A stretch of 64,000 nt of DNA from assembly GCA_022496205.1 (NCBI GenBank), contig WTXD01000009.1, positions 186,001 to 250,000 on the forward strand, read 5' to 3'. The stretch is from Gloeopeniophorella convolvens. Its lineage: Eukaryota; Basidiomycota; Agaricomycetes; Russulales. Each line of letters begins with the position of its first letter. Positions within the stretch are counted from its first letter, which is position 1. A model generated the notes under the pieces. It made no database searches. It had not been told where the DNA came from and saw only the letters and a program-made list of their open reading frames with translations. Made by a program: the position numbers and the translations under genes. Of the stretch, positions 43,173 to 55,235 are shown piece by piece.

Positions 43173-45418
43173 TCAGTAAGTCGCCCAGAACGGTTCAGGG
43201 AGGATGCCCCGCATTACTACGGGAACAGTATGAGGCAACGCTCCCAACGCAACTTGGAGGGATCACGTACCGTTCCAGTGTTCAAGGGCGCCGGTTTGTT
43301 GCCAGTCCGTGAGCCGGTTGTTCGTGTCGTTCAGCACCCAGCTCTCACCATCCTTGACGTCTCCACGGATGAGTTTCGGGTCGATCTCACGGTCCTGGAG
43401 AGAATCGAAGATGAGCGCTCGAAGATGCGAGCCTGCATAGTCCGCCTCTGATGGGGACCGGAAGGACAGTGGCTTTGTAGAAGGGGAACAGAAGAACACC
43501 TGTGCGTTGCGAGGGTGAGCGACACAACAAATGCCGCAGAACAGTCACAGACCAGATTGACGAAGCTATTGGCCAGATCGTCTTGGTCGGGAGGTGAATC
43601 ATGATATATGCGACATTGGCCAAAGCTCTTCTGTAAAGTGAATAGAATTGCTTTTGCGGGATTCGAACTCAGGCTCCCGGCAAAGTTCTAGTGGGCAGGT
43701 CATCAGTAAACGGAGTTGGCTGCTAGCGATGATGGTGGACTTTCGCTCACCACAGCAACTACGCCGTCCGGATTCATGATAACCTTAAGGTCTTCCCAAA
43801 ACTGCGTTGTGAATAGGTGCGCAGGCACCCCTCCACCAGAGAAACAGTCGTGCACGACGTAATCGTATGTATCCGCAGTAGGCCCACCATCGTGGAGTGC
43901 CGTCCGTCTCTTCTCTGAGATCACTGTGCGAGCATCGTCCAAGAAGACTTTGTCATCGCCGAGATCGGGAAGTCCGAAGTACTGGCGAGAGGCATTGTAA
44001 ACGGCTGGGTCAATTTCAATCACCGTAGTGTCAATATCCCTTCTTGCAAATGAAGTCACTGCAACACCGGCCCCCAAGCCGCTGGGGGCAGCGTGTGTCA
44101 ATGGCAGCACTAACGCGACATGTATTTCAAAGACTGACATGAATAACGCTCTCTCCTTTCCTGACTGAATGGCGCGATCGTTTGTGTCGACCAGGCGTAC
44201 AGCTTCTTGGAGCACAAACGCACTGTAAATGGAATCCCCAAGTGGGGTCCCTTCAGAGTCGAGCAAGGGAGCGGCACCCTTGGTTCGTGTTGAGATCTTG
44301 TCGCCCATCCAGACACCACCCAGGATGGAATGGGATGCACGAAGGTACCGGAGTGAGGTTGGATAAGCTTCGGGTGTCCCTGGAACCCAAGTATCCGACG
44401 GCAGTGATTCGCCTACGACGACGATCCCTGTCACAGATGGTACGGAAGAAAGAATGCGCAGCGGGAAGCTGGGGTGCGTATATGGCTCCGTCAGAGGTTG
44501 GGGAAGCACAGGAGATTCGAGACGCCGAAGCACGATTGGAAGGAGTGAGATGACGACCCCAGGAATGATGAGTTGACGAGAGAACATAGAGTTGGATGAA
44601 TCTTCGCCGTTCCCGTCTTTCTTACCTGAGGAGGAAGCTGATAAAAATGCTAACGAGCATGCGTATAGCGCGACCCCGACTCCACCAAGCGTGCGCAGCT
44701 GAGAAACTGATGAGCTTTCGTATGAGGAGGGACCATCGTACAACTGACGATATCGCCGTCGGAGTATCCGAAACTGTACGCCTTCAACAGACCGCCCCAT
44801 ATCGCTTGCAGCCCTATGATACTTGTGGCACATGCCGGAAGTATGGTAAAGCGCGCCATGGAGTTTTCTGATGAATGTCCTTCGAAGATGACCTGAATAG
44901 TCATGAGCACACATGCAGAGAAGACGTAGCTTAGCACGTACCACTATCCGCTTCACCAGAGAGACTCCAAAGTAGACGACCGGGAAAAGGACCGCCGCGT
45001 GAGTCAGAATGGCGCCTGATACGGGGCTACCAAGCCTTCCTGTATGAAGTGCTGTCCAATATGAAGAAACGGGGATAGCAGCAATGAGACCGCCAAAAAT
45101 CGCCAAAGTGGGCCATGGAGATGGCACAGGTCCAAATGCACCAGCAATGGTACCCGCCCAAACAACCTTGTCGAGATGGATGTTGGTAGCAATGCTCCCA
45201 TACAGTGGGTCCAAGGCGCGAAGATACAAAAATGTGACGAGGGAAAGTGACGCGATAACCAACAGGATTGGGAAGACGAGCAGTATGTAGAGAGGCGACT
45301 TGTGCTCGTTCTCGGCTTTTGGAGGGTTGTCGACATGTGCTGCCGGCGCTGGCGCAAAATTGTCTGCCCTGCTTTTGGGAGCTGCAGCAGCCCGCTTTTT
45401 GCGTGGTTGAGGGGGCAT
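43173..45418 (-). CDS. membrane protein with a spermidine/spermine-synthase-like domain
   Basis: Seven exons: 45418-44942, 44892-44749, 44698-44139, 44081-43751, 43687-43553, 43499-43271 and 43216-43173, giving 639 residues. The start MPPQPRKKRAAAAP is followed by about six to eight membrane helices (residues about 50-310). The last 330 residues form a Rossmann methyltransferase-like fold of the polyamine synthase type: RALFIGLGAGVAVTSF, TVIEIDPAVY, LDDAR and DYVVHDCFSGGG. The catalytic Asp context of true spermidine synthases (DxxDP) is not seen at that last site, so synthesis of polyamines is not assured. Such membrane fusions are common in fungi and lack a settled function. It has a divergent neighbour 256 bp away. 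Confidence 0.88.
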
Positions 45419-45674
45419 TTTGCTGGCAACTTGGCCGGGGAAGAGAGGTGCGCTGCCGACAATACCCCGCGTGGGTTGCGTGGGGTAAACGCCCGCGGAC
45501 CGCAGCGGCCCAATATTATTATGTACAGTAGTCCGGTCAGGTCCAGCCGCGGACCCGGAATTGGACCCGCCTGGCAGTGCAGAGTCCAGCCTCAGCGCAT
45601 CTTGTTTCATAACTTCATCGCAACCACCAACGGCTGGCCCATTGGTCTTCTCATTCCACAACGCTACGCGCAAA
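45419..45674. promoter_or_regulatory. divergent promoter, polyamine-synthase-like / SDR genes
   Basis: A 256-bp region separates two start codons pointing in opposite directions. CAATATTATTATG (about 45510) is the only A/T-rich core candidate. Confidence 0.4.
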
Positions 45675-47321
45675 ATGTCAGCCGACTTCCAGCCCCACGG
45701 CGAACCTGGCCTCGTCTTTGATAACTTCGACATAGACCTGGTCGTGAAAGTGCTGTCACACACCGCGTTCAGTGAGTAGCAATGGTATCCCTTGAGAGGA
45801 GCAGCCTAACGCGATAGGACAGGTCCATTTTTCCTCTGCCTCCTCCCAATCTTTTTCTTTTTCCAGGGGTATAAGTTAGAGGACCCTCCCATTGTAATAA
45901 CCTCTGCGTATCTTGTGTTGGTCTCTCTGTTCTGTACGTGGCCACCACCCGCACCTGAGTACTTGAAGCAAACCTCTGTTTAGGGTTCACGAAGTGGGTT
46001 TCGAGGCTGTACCGCAACCAAGGCAGCCTGTTCTTTGGGCCTGGTGCACTCGACTGGGGCGAACAGACTGTGCTCATCACTGGGGGTGCGCGCCTTGCCT
46101 TCTTCTCTCCCACTCTACCTGAGGCATCTGTGCAGGAGCTTCCGGAGTCGGAGAACTACTAGCCAATACCCTCGCGGTGCGGAATGTGACTGTCGTCGTC
46201 CTTGATGTGAAGCCAATCGTGACTGAAAACTGTGTGTATACCTTTTGTATCTTCGTCTCTCTACTTAACTAGTGCACAGACAACATCACTTACTACAAAT
46301 GTGATGTCTCCAAATGGGAGGAGGTTGAAGCCGTTGCGAAAAAGGTCATTGAGGAGGTAAGGCGTCTCCGCCGCTCCACGCATCTGTCTCTAACGCTCGG
46401 GTTTTTGAAGGTTGGACATCCCACAGTACTTGTGAACAACGCCGGCGTCGTTCAGGGAAAGCTTCTCCTGGATCTCTCCCCCGAAGACATCAGACAGTCA
46501 GTGTCTTCATCTTTTCTCAGCCACAAGTTCGCTGTTTGATGGACGATACATCAGAACTTTTGACGTCAACACACTGGCCCACTTCTGGACTCTGAAGGCG
46601 TTCCTCCCTGATATGATCAAGAATAAGGCCGGTCACATTGTAAGCCGTGCACTTATTGCGGTGATCCAGTAGCTGACCGTCGCAGATGACAGTGGCCTCT
46701 GTCGCAGGCCTCGTCGGAATGGCGCAGATGAGTAAGTAACAGATGCGGAATCCTGTGGCCTCGCCTCGCTGATAGCCACCACTCAGCCGACTACAACGCG
46801 TCCAAAGCTGCGCTCATCTCGCTGCACGAGTCGCTGCGATATGAACTTGACAAGCGGTACGTCTCTGCTAACGTGCTATCTGAGCTGCTGCTTAATATCA
46901 TGATTCAGCTACAAGGTGCCCCAGATTCGCACGAGCTTGGTCCTCCCAGGCCACATCCTCACACCTCTCTTCTCGACTGTCCGCCTTCCAAGCAGCTGGC
47001 TCTACAAATTCTTTGTACCCTCTTTGGAGCCGATCTATGTCACAAAGGCCATCATCGCAGTTATGGATGAGCAGCACTCTCAGACGGTCTATCTACCGTT
47101 CTACACAAACTTCACACCAGCTTTGCGATTGCTTCCTAGCTTCTTAAGGGATTTTGCTCAATGGGTATGTCGCATTTATCCGAGCTGTATTGTCTTATCC
47201 TCATGCCTGTACGTAGCTATCTGGCGCAGACTACGGCATGGATGGCTTTGTCAAAGTATCAGGTCGCCGGGAGGACGAAGGTCCCACTCCCGGGCTTTCT
47301 TCCCGATCGAAAAGCGACTAG
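45675..47321 (+). CDS. short-chain dehydrogenase/reductase, SDR16C-like, membrane-anchored
   Basis: Eleven exons (45675-45771, 45823-45933, 45984-46085, 46136-46231, 46280-46356, 46411-46496, 46555-46639, 46686-46731, 46787-46856, 46909-47164, 47217-47321) give 376 residues. An amino-terminal hydrophobic region (FFLCLLPIFFFF) precedes the NAD(P)-binding motif TGGASGVGE (TGxxxGxG). NNAG follows, then the catalytic Ser of SVAGLVG and YNASK (YxxxK). The carboxyl half has membrane-facing segments as in retinol/sterol-type SDR16C enzymes, so a lipid or retinoid-like substrate on the ER is likely, though not proven. All introns are canonical. Confidence 0.93.
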
Positions 47322-47827
47322 GTCGTGGCTGGCAGTTCGTCTCGTCGCGAAATGTAATTTAATGAACCCCTTTCACTGAACGAAATTCTGGGGAGGACCG
47401 ACGAACTACGTCTCACCAAATGACGTGCCTGAGCCGTGAGATAGTCCGTGTACAGTAGGGTTTTATCGCGGTGGGCATAGGCTTGGCAGTGGGTCTGCCA
47501 TAGATACGAGGCTGTTACATGCTCCAGCGTTTCATGCCCACAGGGGTTGTGGGGCGGCGCAAGGTGTCCTCGTCGGCAATAACGAAGATGCGTTTGGTGA
47601 GGTGTATCAGCGAAGGTTGCTAAGGTCGCATGCCAACGATCCTAAGCACGACAAAGGAAGTACGCGATTGCGCAAGTCATCCCAGCGCCGACAGCGATCA
47701 GTCATCCAACAGGCTCAAACAGCTGTGCATGATGCAACATAATGAGACAACGCGTGCGACATGAGGACATATAATCGACTAGACTTCAGCTGGAGCTTCA
47801 TCCCAGAACGTATCACACGCGCAACGC
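47322..47827. other. convergent spacer between the SDR and RPL35 genes
   Basis: This is 506 bp of 3' flanks for two genes meeting tail to tail. No gene is seen. Confidence 0.5.
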
Positions 47828-48365
47828 TCATGCCTTGACGGCATACTTCCTCTGGGGGAAGTGGATGTCCTTCTTGTGCTGCTTGAGCGTCTTGAGGGAC
47901 TTCTCGTGCTGTGGGCGAAGCTCATTCACTCTGGGAAAGTGACATAGATCGGCGAGGTGCGCACCTTCGTCAACCGCCGCCGGATAGCACGGGTCTTCTT
48001 CGGTCGTAAGTCAAGAGGGAGGTACTTCTTGTCCTTGTAGTATTCCCGAAGGTTTTGGCGGGCTTTTTGGTTGGTTACGGTGAGTACCCGCGCAATCGAC
48101 TTGCGCACGGTGTTGCTGCTCTCAAGTTAGCGCGACTTCAAACTAATCAGAAGCAACATACGCACATCTTAGTCAACTTCGACGCCGAGCCACCAGCGAT
48201 CTTCTGCACACGGAGAGTAAGAAGCTCGTTCTTCAGCTCAGTGAGCTGTTTTGTCAAGTCATTCTTGGACCTGAAAAGTATACCCACGATCAGCACAATT
48301 CAATCTTTGAAGAGGACTTCAGCGTACTTTGACTGGAGCTCGTATGCTTTGACCTTGTTCGGCAT
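47828..48365 (-). CDS. RPL35: 60S ribosomal protein L35 (uL29)
   Basis: Four exons (48365-48328, 48270-48166, 48115-47965, 47908-47828) give 124 residues, the usual size. Diagnostic stretches are [34 protein letters not shown], the long basic [13 protein letters not shown] and [13 protein letters not shown] at the end. It binds rRNA near the exit tunnel of the large subunit and is part of the docking surface for the signal recognition particle. The introns are short and canonical. It shares a 321-bp divergent promoter with HIS6. Confidence 0.97.
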
Positions 48366-48686
48366 GGTGGAATGATCTGAAGACCGACGATTGGATTGAG
48401 CACGGGGCGGTGAAGTGGTTGTTTTAGGAGCGAAGGGGCAGCGGGGCCGGAGACGCGAAGTAACGGCGGCGCGCGGAAGGATCGCCGAGGGTGGAAGACG
48501 GATATGCAATGATACTTACCTTGAGGGGGCGGCCTTGAACGTGTTACACAGTGGCGGGCGACAGTACAGTCCAAATCTTGGGTGGATAACCTGCACAGTT
48601 CATCAGCCACACTTCCCACGATTTATTCGACGCGGGACTGGTGGGCGGTCCGCTGATCCCGGACCGTCAGCCGGATTAGATGTTCT
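48366..48686. promoter_or_regulatory. divergent promoter, RPL35 / HIS6
   Basis: A ribosomal-protein gene and a histidine-synthesis gene start back to back across 321 bp. I looked for a Gcn4-type TGACTC site and found none. No TATA box is clear. Confidence 0.45.
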
Positions 48687-49967
48687 ATGCTGTCGGCGAT
48701 GGTCTCTCCTCGAAGAAGCCTATTTCGTCCGTGTATCGACCTCCATGACGGACACGTTAAGCAGATCGTGGGAGGGACGCTCTCGGACTCGGATCCTGGA
48801 TCATTGAAAACGAATTTCGTCGCAAAGTATGCTGGTGGATTCGTTATGGTCGCATCACACCTAAGCTAACCTAAAGAGAGACACCTGGGGATTTCGCGAG
48901 ATTGTACAAGCTGCACGGACTGGAAGGTGGTCATCTGATAAAACTTGGTCCGGGAAACGATGAGGCTGCTAAGGACGCTCTAAGAGCTTGGCCAGGTCCG
49001 CACCAGCCCGAATAATTATTTCGGCACGAAACCATGAACTCTCTATGATTTAGCAGGACTCCAGGTTGGTGGCGGCATCACAGACAGAAACGCGCAAACA
49101 TGGCTGGAACACGGAGCGAGCAAAGTGAATCATCTCGCTCAGATGTATGTATAGATCTAACGGGGCTGCCTCCACTCAGGTCATCGTGACTTCGTACCTC
49201 TTCCCAGAGAAAAAGTTCTCACTCGAAAGATTGCAAACCATATCTTCCCTTGTGGGGAAGGAACACCTTGTCGTAGATGTCAGGTACGTCGCATCAAGTG
49301 ACGGTGAAACAATTCCTCAGATACAGATGGTCAGCTGCCGACGGAGAGGAGACAAATGGATGGTAGCGATGAACAAGTGGCAAGATATCACTGACACTGA
49401 AATCTGCCAAGGTGCGGGTCGACGGTTGTTGTATCTACTCGACTGACCTTTGAAGCACCCGAACAGAAACGTTGGACGTAATGTCGGGTTATTGCAGGTG
49501 ATCACGCGGCAGCGCGACTCTGGACGAACCTCACTCATTTCGGAATCCCAGCGAGTTTCTCATACATGCGGCGGATGTTGAAGGCCTTTGTCAAGGCATA
49601 GATGAGGACCTTATTTCACGTGGGTTGGTATCTGATGCGCCAGACTTTCTTCTCATCTTGTCTAGTTCTCGGCAAGTGGGTGAAGATACCGACCACTTAC
49701 GCTGGCGGCGCTAAAGGTGAGGGATATACGCGGTCCAGGACGCTGGTTCTCATCCGTCCCCAGATGTATCGGATTTGAGCACCATTCAACGACTATCTGA
49801 CGGAAAAGTCGACCTGACCTACGGGAGGTCAGCTGCTTTTGGAAGGTGTTATAACTATCCGCTGAACTGGACTTCCTCGCCGCAGCTCCTTGGATATATT
49901 CGGAGGCAGCCTGGTGAAGTTCCAAGATTTGATCGAATGGAACAAAGCTGCGACCCTTGTGTCCTGA
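48687..49967 (+). CDS. HIS6: phosphoribosylformimino-AICAR ribotide isomerase (histidine synthesis)
   Basis: The enzyme carries out the fourth step of histidine synthesis, an Amadori rearrangement of ProFAR to PRFAR in the cytosol. Ten exons in phase (48687-48826, 48877-48995, 49057-49124, 49180-49283, 49335-49411, 49467-49497, 49552-49619, 49666-49716, 49764-49827, 49886-49967) give 267 residues. Landmarks are [18 protein letters not shown] with the first catalytic Asp, [29 protein letters not shown] and [16 protein letters not shown], then [15 protein letters not shown]. An ATG at 48699 is an alternative start. It meets the transhydrogenase gene tail to tail 131 bp away. Confidence 0.96.
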
Positions 49968-50098
49968 TTCATTTAGCTTGAGATGAAGATGCGGAATGCG
50001 ACTGCAATCATTCCATTCATGACAACGAAGTCGTTTGTAGTACAAATGCTCGTTAGTGGAAGTGGCGTGATCGCCCCGGGCCGTTGGAGATCGGAGCT

Positions 50099-52038
50099 TC
50101 AGTACTCCAAGGAAGCCTCCATCATTTTCGTCAAGTGCTCCCTACCGTCTTCGCCTGCGATGTCTCCGATACCTGGTGCGAGATCCAACACGCGGCGTTG
50201 CGGCAGCGTTCCTTCCACAAGCATTGGTATATCTTCCTTCTTGTACCCAACAGCCTTGAGCCCGCGTGGCACACCAAGACCGTCCAAGAAAGATGCGATG
50301 GCTTCGAATAGGTGGGATCCGATTGCATTATCGGGGATGGATGTTATAGATTGGTCAAGGAGAGTCGTTTGCTTGAATACGGCGAGAGCCTGGCGGTGCC
50401 TGTCTGGAGAAGATGGCGCCGTGAATTGGAACACAGCGGGTCCGGTGAGGGCCACGCTGACACCGTGAGGTATAATTGGATGGTCAACGACATAACCGGC
50501 GTGCTGGTACTTCGGGCCTTTCTTATTGAGTCCAGATATCTTTTGCGGAGCGTCAGGGGATATTCAGGTCGCACCGCGGAAGGTAGGCTTACCGGATAGC
50601 TCATCCCGTGGCACAGGTGCACACCCGCATTACCAAACCCAATACCAGCAAAAGATGCAGCCAGTCTGGATAGCATTTGGTTAGCATGTGCTCCAGGGTA
50701 CTGCAAGGGGTAAAGCTTACAGCAACTGGCGGCGGGCCTCGGTGTCGTCCCTGTTCTTTGCCACCCTGGGAAGGTACTTCACGGTCTGCTCCAAAGCCCA
50801 GGACGAGAAAATGTCAGCAACTGGGTTGCTGCCTTGGTAAGCAGGTCTGAGGATGGGGTTTGCTGGTCTCGGGGAGCGCTCGGTATACCTACAGCATGTG
50901 TCAGACGAGGGACGCTAGGATGGCAGAGATACAGACGGGATCGCAGTGAAACTCTCCAAACTATGGAAAAGCACATCAAGGCCAGCACTGATGTGCACCG
51001 GAGTAGGGCAACTCTCTGTGTTGATCGTGTCAACGATCCCAAGAGTCGGTTTCATTGCGCGGCTCGCAATGCCAGTCTTGAAGGACTTGGACGTGATGTC
51101 AAGAATGGCGGTCCCGGTCGTTTCCGAGCCAGTTCCAGCCGTGGTTGGGACTTGAGTACCGAAATTAGCGTAGACAAAACGAATACAGGAAGCACATGCC
51201 GGCAATGAGAGGACGCAGGGTCTTGGAGATAGCTAGACCTTTTCCTATCGGTGCGTTGATAAAATCGTAGAGGTCTGCGTCCTTATACACGGTGAAGCTT
51301 CGATTTGTCAATACGGGGTGCCAGGCCTAGAGTGAGTAACTTACAGGTTAGCCGCTTTGGCGGTATCTATGACGCTGCCCCCGCCGACGCTGCATTGCAG
51401 ACGTAAGCTTGCGTAATGATGACCTCAGGCTGGGGTACGCACGCGATAAAATGCGAAAAGTCATGCTGCCTGGACCAGGCAATGGCCTCGCGCCAACTGT
51501 CCTCCGTGGGCTCTGTAACGACACGATCAAAGACTTCGAACGGCAAGTCTGACTGTGCCGAGAGCGATTCTAGGGCCTTCGATCCGGAGTCAGGGTCGAC
51601 TCCGTGGTGTAGCGCGAAGGGACGTACCATCTTCATCGGAGGCAATTTGGCAACATTGGGATCCGTGAAAACGCCCACCTGCGGGTCGAGTTGTTAGCGA
51701 AAGATATTTAAAGAGACAATGATAATGATTTACTTTGGTCGCCTTCATGTTTTTCAGATCCATGCCGACCTCACGTGTGACGCCGTCGCCAAACCGAAGG
51801 TTGGACGCGGCGACCTAGTGCCATTAGGCTTCACCGCACATGGATCCGATGTAAACAGGATGCAACGTACCTCAAAAGCGTATTCCTTCTCGACCGTATT
51901 GACGGGGGTAGCAAGGCGCCTGAGCTGGTTGGCGATGACATGAGCATTATGAGCGACATGGGATCCGTGGCAAGGGCAGTTGGTGTGCTGCGAAGCGTTG
52001 ATGAGACGAAGGATGGTATTGCGAGAAGCAGGAGCCAT
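50099..52038 (-). CDS. hydroxyacid-oxoacid transhydrogenase, mitochondrial (ADHFE1/HOT-like)
   Basis: This iron-dependent alcohol-dehydrogenase family enzyme is expected to oxidise 4-hydroxybutyrate while reducing 2-oxoglutarate. Nine exons (52038-51871, 51814-51734, 51678-51443, 51389-51345, 51297-51200, 51150-50937, 50888-50721, 50665-50593, 50539-50099) give 507 residues. The basic start MAPASRNTILRLINASQH fits a mitochondrial presequence. AVGGGSVIDTAKAANL is the NAD-binding loop and VPTTAGTGSETTG is typical of the family. ISAGLDVLFHSLESF carries metal ligands, and GVHLCHGMSYPISGLN another. The intron 51199-51151 has a GC donor: no GT choice keeps the frame. Confidence 0.94.
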
Positions 52039-52420
52039 GGCGGACAGAGAAAGAGTTAGTACGTGTGTGAGCTGCCGTAGTGGTGGTCGAGCAGCAAGAG
52101 CGAGAGAACGCCGAGTGGAAGGCGGAGAGCCGAGCGCCGAGCGCGGGACGCGGGGCGCGACATGGCCGATTACGTTATCCGGGGTAATTTGCAATTGCAG
52201 GGCGGGCGGCCACGTGGGGGCGGTCCGCGGAAGCCGCGTGGGGGAGGTTTCCCACGCCCTTTTGCCTATTCTGTGCCTGGCGCGGTCGCTCAACGTTCCC
52301 AACGACCGCGGCAAGGGCGACCCGCGCAATTGCTCGTCCTGCGACCTGGCAGCCGCCCTCTCCCCCTTTCCTTCTCCTCTCCGTTCTTGTTTCTCCTATC
52401 CTTTCGTTCGTTTGGTCACA
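52039..52420. promoter_or_regulatory. divergent promoter, transhydrogenase / aspartic protease
   Basis: This 382-bp region contains GC-rich near-repeats (GCCGAGCGCCGAGCGCGGGACGC region, about 52130-52150) and a pyrimidine-rich leader ahead of the protease. No TATA box is evident. Confidence 0.4.
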
Positions 52421-54573
52421 ATGAAGCTATCTGCTTTCGCCCTCTCCTTTGCTCTTTGCGCGGCTCCCGCATTCGCTGCACGCTTCCCCGTCCAGAAAAT
52501 TAGCCGTTCCTCCCTCCACCGCAGATCCGGATCCGCCGGCATCTTTGCCCACAAGCCGCATGTCCTCGCCTCCTCTGCTTCCATTCCAGACGATGCCGAC
52601 CTGAGGTGCGTGTCCGCTTGCTTACCGCATAAGTCAATCCCTAAGCTCCAAGTAGCACCGTCAATGACATGATCTACATCGCCAACGTACGCTCACTCAA
52701 TCTCGGCCTTTTATGCCCGCTCAACTTCTTTTCTAGATTACCGTAGGGGGCAACGGTACGCCTGCCTCATTTGAACCCGCAGTCAAGCGTTGAATTCCGT
52801 CTAGCCTATCGCGTACAATTGGATACTGGTTCGTCCGACCTCTGGATAAAAGGTCAAAACACTCCGCTACCCAATTCGGAGCAGACGGTAAGTATATATG
52901 TCCTTCATAGTTGACGCGTTTTAACTCTCTCAAGGCGACATTATACAACCTATCTGTGAGTTGTGTGTACTTCGCGGTCAGGGATGCTTCTCAATCGGAA
53001 TCGAAGTACGGCATCGGATGGGCTTATGGACACATCTCATATTCTAGTGCAGAATTCGCAGGGTGGGCTCTTTCTCTTTGTGCATTCACATACTCTGAAC
53101 CGTCATCCCCCCAGCATCCCTATTCCCAAGCAGGCCTTCCTCGACGTATCCAGCGCTCAGAACCCTGCTCTTACCTATGGGACCAGTGGCATCTTGGGTC
53201 TGGGTTTCACCTCCCTTTCTAGTATTGACGCCATGGTCAATGGTACCGGCTCTTCTTCAGGCCGCAGCCTTCTGTACAACCTCTTCAACGACAACCCACA
53301 CGAGCCCAACTTCATTGCATTCTCTCTACAGCGATCTTCCGACCCTACCGATGAAGTCGAAGGGACCTTTCTCATAGGAGAAGTCGATCCCGAATATGCT
53401 GCCGTCAATAACAGCGCACCTATTCATACCTTTCCCGAGAACAGTCCCATGCGGTGGAACCTCCTCCTGGACGCCATATTAGTTGGTCCTCAAGCTGTCC
53501 CGGTGACCAGTACAGTAGCCGGCGCACCTTCTAATAGGGCTGTTGCACTTCTGGACAGTGGTACTTCATACACGTACGTATCTGTCTCATCTGGTGTCCT
53601 GGTAGCATGACCAAGTTCTCCCCAGCTACCTTCCCAAGGACGTGTGCCAAGCAATATATGGGAACGTTCCCGGCGCTAAGCTAGATCAGGCATCCGGTAC
53701 CTGGGACGTTCCATGCGATGCTGAGATCGATCTCGCGCTGCAATTCGAGTGAGGTCGCTTCATTCACCGCGGTTTCCATCTCATCACCCCTCTAGCGGTC
53801 AAATATTCCCTGTGCACCCTCTTGATGTAGTCCCAAAGAGTCTTACCGAACCCGGTAAATGCATGGGTTCGTTCATCCCCCAAGATTTCTCGTCTGTTGG
53901 TGCGGGCAACTTGTACGTGCTCATTTTGATGATTATTCTGCTGTTCTCATTAATTTATAGCGACATGATTGTCGGTGACAACTTCCTTCGCTCCGTATAT
54001 TCTGTCTACGACTTCGGCGACTTTGATGCTTCAGGACACATGGGCAGCCCTTACATCAAGCTCCTTACTCTCGTAGAGCCGAACGCCGCGTCTCAGGAAT
54101 TCGCCAGCGCCAGAGGCAGCGTTCCCCGCACCAACATCACTTTCAGCGCTTCGAATTCGACTGTTGCGGCGTCCACCGGTAGCTCGACCGTCACACTACC
54201 CGACGACGTCACGAACACCCTGCACAGGATCAACCTCTTCTTGCCCATCATGATCGCCATACTCGGCGTCAACGCCATTGTGGTCTTGCTGCTCGCCGCC
54301 GGCGCCTTCATCTACATGTTCCGCCACCGCAGCGTATCGGGACGCAACAGGAGATCTGCGCGCCGCCTCACGCCAATGCCACTCGCAGGCGTGTCCACCG
54401 ATGCGTTCGAGCCACCACGCGAGTCGGGGCAGCACAGCTCGCTGCAGCACGTGTACCAGCCTGTCTCGATGGCGCTCACCGACGACACCTTCGTCCCGCC
54501 GTCGCCCGCGTTCCACCAGAATGGCGGCCTCAAGGCACGGACGTTCGATGACCGCCCGAACTCGGTCGCATGA
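52421..54573 (+). CDS. A1-family aspartic protease, membrane-anchored (yapsin-like)
   Basis: Ten exons: 52421-52605, 52653-52686, 52737-52755, 52805-52887, 52935-52955, 53007-53062, 53115-53573, 53626-53748, 53796-53912 and 53961-54573, giving 569 residues. A signal peptide (MKLSAFALSFALCAAPAFA) is followed by a basic propeptide-like part. The two catalytic motifs are LDTGSSDLWIKG near residue 87 and LLDSGTSYTYL near residue 278. YGIGWAYGHISYSSAEFAG is the flap region. After MIVGDNFLRSVYSVYDF comes a linker, a membrane helix (LPIMIAILGVNAIVVLLLAAGAF, residues about 445-470) and a cytosolic tail. It would act on the cell surface or in the secretory pathway. Confidence 0.94.
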
Positions 54574-55235
54574 GGCCGCTGGCTTCCCCCATATGCGCAT
54601 CTTCATATCTGGACGGGAGGGGTCCTGGTGCCCCGGTTTCCCGTCCAGCCTGGTGGACCCTTATCCTGGAACCCGTTGTGTTCTGATCGTTCTCTCGTGC
54701 GCGTTGCACCACGACGAGTGTTGTTTTACTAGTAAGTAGATATATGCTACGTCCGCGGGGCGTAGCCCTGCCCACAGACTTTCCCGCTGCTTGATGCGCG
54801 ACGTTCCACTCGTTCGCTCGTAGATACCCCCCATCCCATGTCCATCCTACCCATACATACCGGCTGGAGTTTCGTTCGAGGACATATTCGCTCTACCATC
54901 GGGCTAATGATACATGTCGCTTTCCCTTTCAGAACCCCAAGTTCGTAGCCGAACGGTTCCTGGACTTGCATGGAAGACCCGGTGCTGGTCGGTGTTTCGT
55001 TCGTGCGGGTACGCCCGGCGGCCCTGAGCTCGCACATGAGGAACGGCCTGGAACGGCCAGCAAGTGAGTACATGTATATATATTAAGCCAATGGAAGCCA
55101 GTAATGTCCGATGCTATGGTGACGGGGTCTCAATCCCGACATCACGGACGGCGGTGCCTGCGCCTATGCCCTGCGGTCAGTTCGGCGACATGACACCAGC
55201 TGGGTGCCTCCCAGACCAGACCCCAAGCAGCACGG
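54574..55235. other. convergent spacer between protease and PPR genes
   Basis: This 662-bp stretch holds two 3' flanks. Small open frames are present with no support as genes. Confidence 0.5.

Noticed and set aside
43640..43690. tRNA-like T-arm (GAGTTCGAATCCCGC) on the minus strand
   Set aside because: The stem halves do not pair, no D or anticodon arm is found, and the bases are in-frame coding sequence of the polyamine-synthase-like gene (FAGSLSSNPAKAI).
36575..45418. Biosynthetic gene cluster around the oxygenase, polyamine-synthase-like and SDR genes
   Set aside because: There is no core synthase, terpene cyclase, NRPS or PKS, and the genes between are regulatory or housekeeping.
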